From Linnemannia schmuckeri (lineage: Eukaryota; Mortierellomycota; Mortierellomycetes; Mortierellales; Mortierellaceae), in NCBI GenBank assembly GCA_029449235.1, contig JANATG010000018.1, forward strand, positions 372,001 to 436,000: a DNA stretch of 64,000 bases, in the 5' to 3' direction. How positions within the stretch are numbered: position 1 is the stretch's first letter; each line of letters opens with the position of its first letter. The translations under genes were made by a program, and so were the position numbers. Below are positions 53,608 through 64,000 of this stretch, piece by piece. A model generated the notes under the pieces. That model did no database searches and was not told the origin of the DNA. It worked only from the letters and a program-made list of their open reading frames with translations.

Positions 53608-54068
53608 ATCCGTCAAGGACTGTTTTGCTCCTTTTAACTGCGGGAGGGAGATGAGGCTGTGTTTGTATGTTGCTCCATTTATCCTGGCGATAAAGTGAAA
53701 TGATACACGAATTATGTACTCCATTCGCTCTCCTCCCGAGTCCCCTTTACCTTCTGTCGCGCGTCCCTACGCGACTAATTTTCTGCACCATCTGTCATCC
53801 TATATCCTACATCTTCTCGCCCTACCCCCTAATGGCTCTTCTTCTCATATGCATGGATACATCTTTTCTATTGCGAAAAGTTACATCCGCAACTCCAATG
53901 TCCTTTCCTTTGTCATCCCTTAAAATATAATAAAATAAAATAAAAAAACCAAAAGTACTGTCGATTCACGTATTTCGAACCATCTACATTTCACAAACTG
54001 GCTGCTAGTGTTTTATAATTTTTTTTTGCTAAAGGGTATTGATGTTGTAGCTGAGAGATGAGAGTATC
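53608..54068. other. Convergent 3' region of SHO1 and IKS1-like genes
   Basis: Contains AATATAATAAAATAAAATAAA at 53924-53944, a likely polyadenylation-rich zone, and a T run at 54018-54026. No gene. Confidence 0.5.
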
Positions 54069-57000
54069 TTATAAAACGGCACAGATACGTCCACGACTGA
54101 AGAGCCAGACGAGTCCGACCCACGCAACTTGTATGATAACGCCACTCAAAAGCGCCTGCCAAATCAACGTGATCGACTTGTCGTCCTCCGTATCAGCTTC
54201 GACATCGGCATCCTCATTATCGTCGTTATTGTTGCCATCCCGCGTTTTCAGGACCACAGACCCTTCCTGACGACCCTCAGCATTGAAATCGGCATCTCTA
54301 TCAGTAGGGACTGCAACAGCAGCAGGAGCAGCAGCAGAGGCATCACCAGCAATCACGTCGGTGTTCACAGCCTGCTGGTCGTCAAAACGATCAGGATCCA
54401 TAAATCCAACATCTTCCTCATCTACTCCATTCTGCCCAACTCTCCTCCGCCTCTGCCGAGCTCCCACTGTAGACACTGAAGAACTTTTCTTCCTGCGCAA
54501 GAACCGTTCGGAGATTAACGAGAGCACATACCGGTCCCAAACAACCGTCATGATCAAGACAGGGTACAACACCAACGGCCGCACCATGATCGGGTTACAG
54601 ATCGACAGACACGCCCAGATCCGCACAACAAGACTCACAAACATGAAGTGTGCTGAGAAATGTTCAGGTAATGTCGCAGTGGGTGATGAGGACGAGGAGA
54701 CTAAAGTTGGAGAGTGAGGGGACGAGTGCGGGTGCTGGAGCTGAATCGCCTGCTTGAGTGTAATCGATTGCTGAGATACCCTTCTTCTTCGACTTTGTCG
54801 CCGTTGTTGTCGTCGTTGTCGTAGAGATTGGTGCTCCAGCGCTCCTACTAGCCCATCTTCTTCCTCGTCCTCGTTCTCGTCAACATCAGACTCGGTTCCA
54901 GAACTGCTCATCCCACCGTTCACTAGCACTTCGTCGTCATCATCTACAGGAGCAACAGAAGCCACAGGAACATCGCCGTCAACACCTGTGCCGGATTCCG
55001 AACGAGACATATCACGCGCATGAGTTGATGCAAGATTGGTCCAGTACGACTTCCCAAGAGGCGCGTGCGCCTTAGTGATCGCTTTTGCGCTTCCGACCTC
55101 TTCATCCTTTCTTTGTTGCTGGTGTTCCGAAAAACTTCTCCTGTGTGTCGAAACCAGGTCATCATCCCAACTGGATTCCTCAGAGTCCAAGTTCAGATTC
55201 TTGCGACGAGGCGGCTGTTTGCCCCTTTTCTACAAAAATTTTGGTTGATCAAAAAAAAAAATAAAAAAAAAAAAAAATAAAGATTAGCAAAGCGTTAGGT
55301 AAAGAAGTGGCAGCAGGCCCGCAAGTTTTATTGCATCTTGTGCTCAGAGACTTACATCGCGGGGTCGCTTCTGTTTGCTGTTGCTGCTGCTGTGGTTGGT
55401 ACTGCGAGAAGATCCAGCAACCGCTTCATAACTCTTCCTCCTAGCTTCAGTTTGCCTCAACGACCGTCGGGGACCCCTTGAGACCTCTGTCGAATTTCCT
55501 CCTCCACGTCCAGCAGAACCAGACGGCCCACTGCTCTCAATACTATCGTGCCCTTGAGGATTTAATTCGACCGCTAATCCGAGATTTGATCCCTTCCCAC
55601 TGACGGCCTCCTTCCTCGACTGAAACTGTTGCTGCTGGAAAAGATCTGTTTGACGCTGTCCTCCAATAACAGAAGCCTGTGGAACTCTCGTCAGGTCCAG
55701 TGCAGGTGAACGATCGATAACTACAGGCGACGATGAGAGATACAAAGGCTTAGGCGCTCGTGCCTTCAGCGTCATGTCCAACGACCCTTGTGCCGGAAAT
55801 CCTTGCTCATTCCGGGGATACTTGTACATTCCTGTTCCAGAAATAGCTGCAGGATGCATCATCCGTCGCCGCAACATGTGTCTTAGTCCCAGCCCCAAAG
55901 GTTTGACCTTTTTGTGCAGGTTAGAGCTAGGACTAGCTGTGTTCCTGGCAACAGTCGCTGGTGAGTGCAGAGGTTGTCCTGGTACAGTCCTTGAATTGTC
56001 CGACACTAAAGTAGTCCGACTCCGTCGCCTGCCAGTTCCCACAGTAGGGCTGTAGTAGTGTTGACGGTGCGAAGCTAGAGTCTGTGGGCCTCTGGATGAT
56101 GGACGATGTTGTTCCAGCGAATCACTCCTTGTGTCATTTTCGTCGCTGCCCTCTTTGCGACCGCCTTCTCCGTCTTCCTGGCTTGCCGATGACTGTGATG
56201 AAAGGTTTGAAGATGTAGCTCGGAACGAGGCTGTCGTTGGAGAGTCCATGTTTCCATGCATCATTCGATCTCGCTGTGGACTCAGCATTGACAAAATATC
56301 ATCGCAGCTGGGGCGCTTAGACTTGTCGGTCGAAAGCAACACGCGGATCAAAATCTTGAGCTCTTCAGGGATCACCCGATCGCCTGATTCATCTGCAGGA
56401 AGGGTTATTCTAGCCAAATTTTGATTCCAAAAAGATATTTGGCGTGTTAGGGCGTTCTTGGTGCAATGAAAGACGACATTGCTTATACACATGGGTAAGG
56501 ACGTACGATTTGAATTCCCTGATTTCCTCCTTGAGAATATCCACGTCGTCGATCTGAGTGTATGGCAGGCGGGAGTAGCAGAGGTAGTAGAGGACCATTC
56601 CCAATGACCACATGTCACCCTTGAACGAGAACTCGTCCGTGTATCGTCCGTTAGCATCCACTAAATATATCGAAAAAGTACGGGTTAGCATCCAATTCTG
56701 CTTAGCTATAATCTCCGTTTTCAAGAACAATAACGAGACAGACATACCTGATAAGAGCTCAGGTGCAAGGAATTCGAGTGTGCCGGTTGCTCCGGTTCTA
56801 TCTCGCTTGGCAGCCTGATCAGAGATCTCGCACTCTCCAAAATCGGTAATCAGTATCCTTGGTCGCTCACCCTTGGCTCCTTTGATCTGGCTACTGGAGT
56901 AACTCAGTAGCAAGTTGGGAGGCTTGAGATCACGGTGAATGATCCCAAGCCGATGCAAATGCGCCAATCCCTCGCAAATGTCAAAAAAGAAACTCCAAAT

Positions 57001-59197
57001 CTCCGTAATCGACAAAAAGTGTCTCTGCTGCGCGGTCGATCCATCTGTAGTCCCGCTGGCCTCTCCTCCCTTGGCTGGCGGTGATTTCAATACGCCCTGC
57101 AGTTGCTGTCGTTTGGACTGTAATCGTTCCCTGGCCGACATTGGCTTCTTTGCTTCCGCTCCTTGTCCTGATCCTTCAGCAGCTGGTGTTCCTACATCCT
57201 GTCGGGGTTGAATCTCAGCAGGTCGTTCGATGTACTCTTCCAGGTTCCCTCCATTGGCGCACTCCATCAGGATAAAGAGGCAAGTGACCTCTGGACCAAA
57301 CTTGTGTAGCTGATGGTTCTCAAGCCACGCGTGCTTGTAAGAGACAATGTTGGGGTGATGGAGTCGTTCTAGCAAATGAACCTCCCGAAGCATCTGGACC
57401 AGCCAATCATGGTTGTCGCCCACTGCCACCTTCTTAATCGCGTATTCTCCCAGATGAATGCCGTCCAGGATATGTTGACACAAAAAGACGGATCCTCGGT
57501 AACCACGTCCCAATTTCATCTGTTCGACAAAAAATCGCTCGTAGTAACCTTGGTTGAGAGCGTCGTGTGAGAGATGTGCAGGATTGTTGACGTCCCGTGC
57601 GCGGTTCCTGCTTTCGTCCAGCGGAGGTGTCTGACTGTCAATGTCCAGTGATGCTCTGCTTGATGACGTCGGAGAACCGATCGGGGAAGATCTCGGATAC
57701 TCTGACTCTGTGTTGCCTTGAAGCGAACCCCGCCTTGAGAGTGCAATGCTTGTTGGATAGTAAAATGAAAATGATACGAGTAAATATTTAGTTGCTGTTC
57801 ACATCTGCCTTCATACAAAATCACATTTTCGAAGCAGCTTGAGGTACTCAAAGACTTACTTGGCGTCGGCAAGCATCCGAAAGTAGTTGGAATCCATGAA
57901 CCCTGACGTGTTGTTTGTTCCAGTCTATGTTTCATAGCGAGTCGATATGTCTCTGTTGTTAGTAATGCTGCTTGTCCATCTGTCCTTCTGACATCTTGTC
58001 CAAGTATAGCTACAAGGCGTGTTTGCGCTCCATCAAGCATATACCTGATCTGTTATGGGATTATCCAGATCCAGAGGTCTTCTGCATAGCGCGCACATCC
58101 TCGAATCGTGCCGAAGCGACTAGAAGGTTCACCAATATGGGGACAACAAAAAGCATCAGCATTAGAGACAGCGCGAACAAAGTTCAAGAACCGAATACAT
58201 GAGCAGTCACCCATCGTTCAATTTTGCGCAATGGTGTTCCAACTTCCAAGCATGCATACCATCGGATGTGAGTCTGGGCCAACAGTCGTCTGCACAACAA
58301 GCGATTGCATCTGTGGGTTGTAGAGTACAGTGCGACCACGGGGAGGTGATCGTCTATATAGAAAACGAGGGCATGGGTGTAAGCTGAAGGTCTTTACATC
58401 CCACCGGCTGACCCTAAGCAAACGTCATAGTCATCACCAGAAGAGATAAAGAAATGCAAAAGTTTCACTCACAGAATGACGCGCCACTCCTGGGAATAAG
58501 GTACGATTTCGCGATGGCTCCTAGCTGAAAAGGGCATACCCGACGAGGAAGAAGCAGAGTGCTGATGATCGTTTGGTACAAATCGCCCATCGTGCCAGAT
58601 ATTAGGACTCATAGAAAGTGACATGCTCCTGTTAGTTCGACGGACTGGTGAGAGTATCTCCCGTCCAGATCGATCGCTGCCTTCTCCTCTTGTCATAGCA
58701 GCATGAAATCCTTGGTGATGTGAAGGCGGTGAAGAGCTGAAGAGAACAGGCGATCGCATCAGCTCTGAGGGGTCAGATTCGTGGCCCTGATCAGAGACGC
58801 TCTCTCGGTAGTGCTGCAGTTGCCAGTCTGAATTATCACCAGCGCTGTAACTGGCGGGTCTAGTGTCGGCGCTGTCGGGCCTCTTTTGGCCTGGCTCTTG
58901 AAGATCCTTGAAGCTCAGTAGATATCTGGACTGAGGTGGGTGCTGTACAGGGAAGGCAGTACTGGAATAGCGAGGGTCATGTTCGCGATTTGCATGAACT
59001 TGTGAGGAGCGGTCGTTATTATACCATGCGATGGGTAGGTTTGGGTGAGGAATGAGCCAAGGCTGTTGCTGGTGTTCAGCCTGAAGTGGATGCAGTTGTT
59101 GTTGGTGGTGCCGTGGGTCAGAGTATGTTAGATGTTGATTAGAGTCTCTTTTCCGTTCCGTGTCCTGAGTGTCGTCGTCATGTGGGTTGTTGTCCAT
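54069..59197 (-). CDS. IKS1: Iks1-type membrane-anchored serine/threonine kinase (8 exons)
   Basis: Proposed CDS complement(join(54069..55229, 55356..56409, 56507..56660, 56748..57748, 57860..57924, 58045..58119, 58260..58353, 58473..59197)), 1442 residues; every junction keeps phase. Start MDNNPHDDDT at 59197. Disordered N-terminus, then YSQEWRVIL...TVLYNPQMQSLVVQ and a CALC zinc-type motif (exon 3), GFMDSNYFRMLADA, and LNQGYYERFFVEQMKLGRG leading into the kinase (about 397-745). The kinase shows GRGYRGSV, YAIKK, HRDLKPPN, DFGECE and APELLS, so it is predicted active. A basic linker and a C-terminal set of hydrophobic helices (about 1250-1300 and 1420-1440) follow. This layout is that of fungal Iks1, whose cellular role is poorly known. 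Yeast Iks1 is less than half as long. Exons that look like separate genes are united by the splices. Confidence 0.87.
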
Positions 59198-59531
59198 GGT
59201 GGTGTATGGTGGTGAATGGTGGTGTATGGTGGTGCGGTAGGAAGGGGTGTGATTGGTTGGTGTGGTTAAAGTGAGTGTAAGAGACAAAAGAAAAGAAAAA
59301 AAGACGCGCTGGATGTGTAGAGGACTAATTTAGTGTTCATTTCGAGCCCCGTGACACACGTTTCTTTTTCTTTCTCTCTTTTGTCGTTTTTCCTGCAAAA
59401 AAATGATCCAAAAAGGGTCCGTTGGTCGAATGCATTGAAATTATCACCATGACAAGATGCAGAGTGTCAGTTGTTGCTGTTTTTTATTCAAACAATGCAT
59501 GCAGTGCATTGTCGCACTACTTTTAGGTTTG
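59198..59531. other. Intergenic / IKS1-like promoter
   Basis: A (GGTGTATGGTG)n-like repeat at 59200-59236 lies just upstream of the start codon. The remainder is A/T-rich, with the 3' end of the F-box-type gene on the right. Confidence 0.5.
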
Positions 59532-61052
59532 CTATCGACGATAAAGGCGTACAGGCCGGCGGACTGGAGGGACGCTTAACCGACTATACTCGTACTTGTC
59601 CACGAGCAAAGTCTTGACACTCTCCTTTCCTGCAAGCATCCTGAACAAATACTTTACAAGCCCTGAGAACACATGTCGTTTATCACCGTCATGTTGATAC
59701 CACCCCATCACAGGATTAATGCCCGAAATCTGATCAATCTCTGCGTCATATTCATCCTCGTCTGAAGCTGCACCATCCTCGTCATCTCCGTCCCAAGCAA
59801 ACTTGATTCCAAACGTCTCGAGCCCTTTACATCCCCACTCCTCATTCTTCCACACATCAAAGATGTCGATGAGCTCTCCCAATGGCACGTCAGTGATCAT
59901 GAATCTCTTGAGCTGGTGACACTGAATAAATAGCGGAAGGATACACCGAGCCCCGTCGACTGAACGTACATCGAAGTAACCCTCGACAGCCCATGATAGC
60001 TCCAGATCCACAAGTGTCCTAGCGTGAGTGATAATGGCCAAGAAAAACTCGTTGTTATTCCAAGGCGCGTCCCATACAGCCAACTTGGTCAGTCCGGACG
60101 TAGAGCAATCCCGAATAAAAGCGGTGGTGGGGACAACGGTAGCAGATTCGACATCCAGATGGTTGTGGACGCAGTGGATCGTAAGCTCATGAAAATTGGG
60201 ACAGTACTCGCGGAGATACATTGCCAGCTCCCTTGCCCCGTGTCGGTCATCGACTTGATGCAGTTTCAGGCCGAGAGTCCTGAGGTTCGGGCTAGCAACG
60301 ACGAGTTCCCGCATCACGGTGGGAGAAACTCGACGCACGTATTCGTAACGATAAGTATCGACCAGGACTGTCTCCAGCCGTGGTAGAGTCACCCGGGTGT
60401 TTGTGCGGTCGCTGTCTTCCATGAGATTACCGATGGAAAAGTTGGTGATGTGACAAAGTTCCAGAATCGTCAAAGAGCTGGCCATTGGTCGGAGAACATC
60501 GATGAAGGGCATGTTGTTGTTGCTCCATCGGTAGAGCACCAGTTCCCGAACACATCCCAGCTCGGTAAAGTCGTCCTTCTGCAAATCGATAAAGACTGAC
60601 GATTGTGGCCCTTCCCAGACAAGCGTCCTGAGTCCCGGATTGGTGCTGACAAGCTGCCGCTCCAATGGAAGATCAAGTATTTTGCGGACGGTGTAGGACT
60701 TGAGGAGTTCCAGGGTGACCAACTGAGTGCAGTTAAGTTGTCTCGATAGTTCGTCAAAGTGGTAAAAGATTCTGATATGCGGAGCGTTGGTTAAGACTGA
60801 ATATTCTGTAAAAAGTGACATGGTGAAGGGGCTGTAGGAGTGCCAGAGGATTGGATGGAAGGTTCTGAACCAGAGCTTGGAGACTTGAATGAAGGCGACG
60901 AGGCAGACGATTTTGTCTTTGTTGGTGGCCCACTTGGTGGTTTGTCCGTCGCCGGAGAGATAAAAGCTTGCACCGACAGCCATTAATATCTCGGGGATGT
61001 TAAGTGCACGAGAGCTGGTAGAGGTTGCGGGTTGTTGTTGGTTGTCCTGCAT
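59532..61052 (-). CDS. F-box-type leucine-rich protein
   Basis: 506 residues, single exon. The start at 61052 (MQDNQQQPATS) is preferred over an in-frame codon at 61139, because the intervening residues are Ser/Pro-rich leader-like. The N-terminal LNIPEILMAVGASFYL...NKDKIVCLVAFIQVSKLWFRTFHPILWHS has the F-box pattern. This form, with Trp-Phe-Arg before HPILW, is common in the large F-box-like families of mortierellalean fungi. Weak leucine-rich repeats follow (e.g. CTQLVTLELLKSY, ELVLYRWSNN, LTILELCHITNF, LRTLGLKLHQV), with an acidic insert near 425-445. It belongs to a different subfamily from the A and B genes at 20-30 kb. Probably an SCF adaptor; target unknown. Confidence 0.72.
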   Translation of the reverse strand: MQDNQQQPATSTSSRALNIPEILMAVGASFYLSGDGQTTKWATNKDKIVCLVAFIQVSKLWFRTFHPILWHSYSPFTMSLFTEYSVLTNAPHIRIFYHFDELSRQLNCTQLVTLELLKSYTVRKILDLPLERQLVSTNPGLRTLVWEGPQSSVFIDLQKDDFTELGCVRELVLYRWSNNNMPFIDVLRPMASSLTILELCHITNFSIGNLMEDSDRTNTRVTLPRLETVLVDTYRYEYVRRVSPTVMRELVVASPNLRTLGLKLHQVDDRHGARELAMYLREYCPNFHELTIHCVHNHLDVESATVVPTTAFIRDCSTSGLTKLAVWDAPWNNNEFFLAIITHARTLVDLELSWAVEGYFDVRSVDGARCILPLFIQCHQLKRFMITDVPLGELIDIFDVWKNEEWGCKGLETFGIKFAWDGDDEDGAASDEDEYDAEIDQISGINPVMGWYQHDGDKRHVFSGLVKYLFRMLAGKESVKTLLVDKYEYSRLSVPPVRRPVRLYRR

Positions 61053-61800
61053 GTTGGAAGGTAAAGGCGATGAGTGAGGATGTGTGAGACAGAAGGGAAG
61101 AGAAGAGGAACAGAGAGAAAGTGAATTGTGTTTGTTCAAGAATAAAAAGGGGGCTCACAACGGAGGGAATCATGAGAGTGTGCTTGCGTCGACTTTTGAT
61201 TTATTTGGTCGCCATCTCCACCTTCCTCCAACTCCATGGTATATGTACACATAAATGTGTGTGTGGACTGATTATAGATGCTTTGCCATTCAAGCAAGAG
61301 AGAGGGAAAGACGGCAGACAACAAGACAGGAGTGCAACCTACATACCATCGCAGATACTCAATAATCAAGACAGGAAACCCACAATTTCGTTTTAACCTC
61401 CTGTCCCTCCTCAAAAAAAAGGGAAGAAAAAAAAGAACAAGAAAAAGAAAAAGAAAAAGAAAAAGAAAAAGAAAAAGAAAAAGAAAAAGAAAAAGAAAAA
61501 GAAAAAGAAAAAGAAAAAGAAAAAGAAAAAACAAGGCTTCCCATTCTTTTGCTTCGCCCAAGTTGCAAGCAGAGTCCGACAGTCGAAGAGAATCACAAAC
61601 GCGACTCACCTCAACAATAACAGCAACAACAACAAGGAGCCAGGAAGCATACTCTCTCCTTCATTCTCCTTCCTCTGTCCCTCCCGTACACACACACACA
61701 CACACACACACATACACACACATACACACACATACACACACAACAGCAACCACGCTTCTATATATTTCTCATTGTGTCTCCACTTGACATGTGCATCTTA
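61053..61800. repeat. Simple-repeat island: (GAAAAA)n and (CA)n
   Basis: An uninterrupted GAAAAA hexanucleotide array of about 15 copies runs at 61434-61527, and CA/CACATA repeats at 61687-61742. Frames through the hexamer are open in several registers (Lys/Arg- or Phe-rich), so the ORFs here are artefacts. The left end is the promoter of the F-box-type gene. Confidence 0.85.
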
Positions 61801-64000
61801 GTGATAAAGCGCTTGTTGTCTCTCTTTTCTCTTTGATTGCTTGATGAATTAAACGTTCGGACATGGAAGGCGCAAGTGTTGAGGGTGCGATGGATTGACA
61901 TTAGTCGCTCTCACCTGTCCCAGGTTTTTGCCGTTTGAAGCCTAGAAAATCAAGCACGGTCACGATTCAGAAAAACCGAGTTCAAATTGGCCTTCTTCTT
62001 CCATGACCTCTCCCTAGAGGAGGCGACTGTCAAAATTCGCCATCACAACATCGGGGACATGGTCCTGTCTGTCGAGAAGATGGTCAAGTGAAGGTGCTTG
62101 ATCTCGTGAACCCCAACCAGAAGTTAGCTCACGTTAATGGCTGTCTTAAACGACAGCATACAACTTCACCGGCTAGAGGAGCTAATACTCCGCTTCACCA
62201 CAATGGAGTCTCCGACTCAACAACACCCACCAAGCGATGTTTGCAAGACTCTTTAGGACTTGGTCACCTATCGCTGGAGGAAAAAAAAGTAGAAAGGAGT
62301 AGACATTTATATGAGTGAACCAGATCTACTTTTGAAAGACAGAAAACACAGATACATATGGGACATCAACATCAACACCACACCGACTTCATGGGAAGAG
62401 AACAGCATCAAGAATAAGGGACAGTAGGAGCCAAAGGGGAAGGGAAAACAAGTCGCGAAAAAGGACATCCTAAAGCGTATGAAGTTGCATGACCCTTAAA
62501 ATTCAGACATGATTCAAAGGGAGGGTTTCAAACTCCATTGCGATTGGAGGCATATTTTCGTCTATAGGCAATGAAAGGGGATAGGAAAAATGAAGGGCGC
62601 TAGTGGTGGGGAAAAGACCTAAGGGGAACTCCGGTGACGAGCTTTTTCCGCGTTTTTCGTGTAGTGTACAGCAGTTCTACAAAGATGATTTTGATCTAGA
62701 CTTCTTGATGTTGAGACCTTCACATCCCACTGATTATTTTTTGAACTAATACTCTGATGCGACACGTATGGGATTTCATATCCCGGCATGTAGATCGTCT
62801 CAGCAAGTTTTAGTAGGTCGATAAAGCTATGCATCGTTTAAATTGTCCCTGCTCTGATAGTCCTGGCCAGTATTCACTGCGCGATATATGCGGTATATTC
62901 TGAACTACAAAGTCAACAATCATACTCTGCTGCAGATCTGGAGACGTGCGGCCAAAGGGTGGTAATATGTATTTCTCTCACCTTTTTTGAAATCGGTCGT
63001 GTTGGATTACATTGTGCTGCAATATAGCGACTTGAAAATAATGCAATCCAAGGAGACTGCGTTTTGCACCTCTTCACTAAAGAAAACAACAGTCAAGATC
63101 TTTGCCAGGGATGGTGCGATAGAAGAAAGACATCAATGTAGTTTGGGATACATGCTTTTGGTATGGCTTTGCGTCTTACGAAAGGGCAGAATAGGCACCC
63201 TCGCTCAACTGTACGCTGTGACATCAGTCAGGCGTGAGATTGCTGGTCTTGATCGAAAGTTTGGTGGCAAAATCATTCGAGTCCTCTGATTGGTCAGCAA
63301 ATCTTATCAGTGATAACAGCTCTTTTTTTTTGTCCTTGAACAGCATTTTTGTCGCTTAACTGGTTGACGCACAATAAACCCTGCTTTGGAACGCAACTTC
63401 CTCCGACAGAATCATTCTTCCCTTCAAGGGTAATACTGCATTATCGCCCATCGCTTTATTGATTCCTATTCAGATTAGAAAACGCACATGTAATGGTGAG
63501 CGATGACGGGAAGCAGGATGCAATAAAGAAATAAAGAAGAGGAAGAGTAATGGGAGGAGGCCCTTTTTGATCGGATGCCTTCCCTAAAGAAGCAGGCTAG
63601 CGTGTGCGCAGACTGCAATGGTGAGAAGAAACGGCGGAGTGGCGCAAGAGGGTGTGTAGGTTCGTGTCTCTCTGTGTGAAAAAAGCAATGACGCGGCAGC
63701 AAGCCACGAATGTACAGCATGCAGCATGATCAGAAAGGTAATAGGGCGGATAGATCGAATGAAAAATGAACAGAGGCGAAAACAAAGTGGATAAAGAAAG
63801 GTTGTGTGCCAGCGGAATAGATTTTCGATCATTGCGCCGCCTCCTTCCTACGTCTATTGTCTCTCCTTTCCTCGTTCCAAAGCCCAAAAGGTGTGATCGA
63901 GAAAGGGAGGGAGGGAAGGCAAGAGAGTGAGAAAGTAAGTTCCCCTGAAGGGTCATGGACGAACACACACCCACAAAAAACAACGTTTAGCCCTTTTTTT
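61801..64000. other. Right-hand region with degenerate coding-like fragments
   Basis: No intact gene recognised. Coding-like pieces on plus: about 61980-62091 (FKLAFFFHDLSLEEATVKIR..., ended by TGA) continued in another frame at 62088-62318; and a 100-codon ORF at 62987-63289 (MKSVVLDYIVLQYSD...). On minus, 62619-62834 encodes 71 residues (MHSFIDLLKLAETIYMPGYE). None matches a family I can name. The mixture of frames suggests decayed genes or diverged mobile-element remnants. From 63480 the plus strand is A/G-rich, likely the pyrimidine-rich promoter of a minus-strand gene. Confidence 0.35.

Noticed and set aside
54069..55229. Separate three-helix membrane protein gene
   Set aside because: An in-phase splice (donor GTAAGT at 55355 downwards, acceptor TTTTGTAG) joins it to the kinase exons, and Iks1-type kinases have such a C-terminal membrane part.
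61278..61787. Lys/Arg-rich 169-codon ORF and its Phe-rich antisense
   Set aside because: Created by the GAAAAA hexanucleotide array, which is open in several frames on both strands.

Overview
This window looks like nuclear DNA of a filamentous, early-diverging fungus, most likely Mortierellomycotina (Mortierella/Linnemannia-like). The placement is inferred from gene content and style, not from a marker gene. The fungal content includes a Sho1 osmosensor, an Iks1-type kinase, a Gid4 degradation receptor, a siderophore transporter and a GH8 hydrolase. Introns are GT-AG and mostly 45-150 nt. Many diverged F-box/leucine-rich genes are present, along with Ser/Thr-, Gln- and acid-rich tracts, long pyrimidine-rich promoters, and very long poly-T or poly-A runs in introns and gene-flanking DNA. 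I saw no tRNA, rRNA, CRISPR array or recognisable transposase.

Layout, left to right. 1-1.7 kb: 3' end of a low-complexity gene. 2.3 kb: orphan F-box-family relic. 3.3-6.4 kb (+): PHD finger, basic repeat and F-box/LRR in one protein. 6.5-8.4 kb (-): GH8 glycosidase. 8.4-12.4 kb: no convincing gene. 12.5-13.9 kb (+): single-pass membrane protein. 14.3-15.5 kb (-): Nnt1/Efm7-type methyltransferase. 17.5-19.5 kb (+): siderophore-iron transporter with two iron-type GATA sites upstream. 19.8-30.1 kb: F-box/LRR cluster made of two tandem copies of a divergent pair (A on -, B on +) plus a third A remnant. A is dead and B alive in copy 1; A is alive and B dead in copy 2. 31.3 kb (+): secreted cysteine-rich protein. 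33.5-35.2 kb (-): Gid4. 36.8-38.1 kb (-): secreted agmatine/peptidylarginine deiminase-type enzyme. 38.9-44.4 kb (-): very large OSGIN/OKL38-like flavoprotein. 46.4-49.5 kb (+): acidic WD40-like protein. 52.0-53.6 kb (+): Sho1. 54.1-59.2 kb (-): eight-exon Iks1-type kinase. 59.5-61.1 kb (-): another F-box-type protein. 61.1-64 kb: simple repeats and degenerate, unassigned ORFs.

The genes do not form one pathway. Two themes recur. One is protein turnover: at least four intact F-box-type genes and four decayed relatives, plus Gid4. The other is environmental sensing and uptake: Sho1, the siderophore transporter, and the secreted hydrolase, deiminase and cysteine-rich peptide. The observations most worth following are the reciprocal decay of the duplicated F-box pair, the PHD-F-box fusion without a JmjC domain, and the paired iron-GATA sites upstream of the transporter. 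Exon boundaries were deduced by hand from splice signals, reading phase and protein family; no alignment or transcript data were available.
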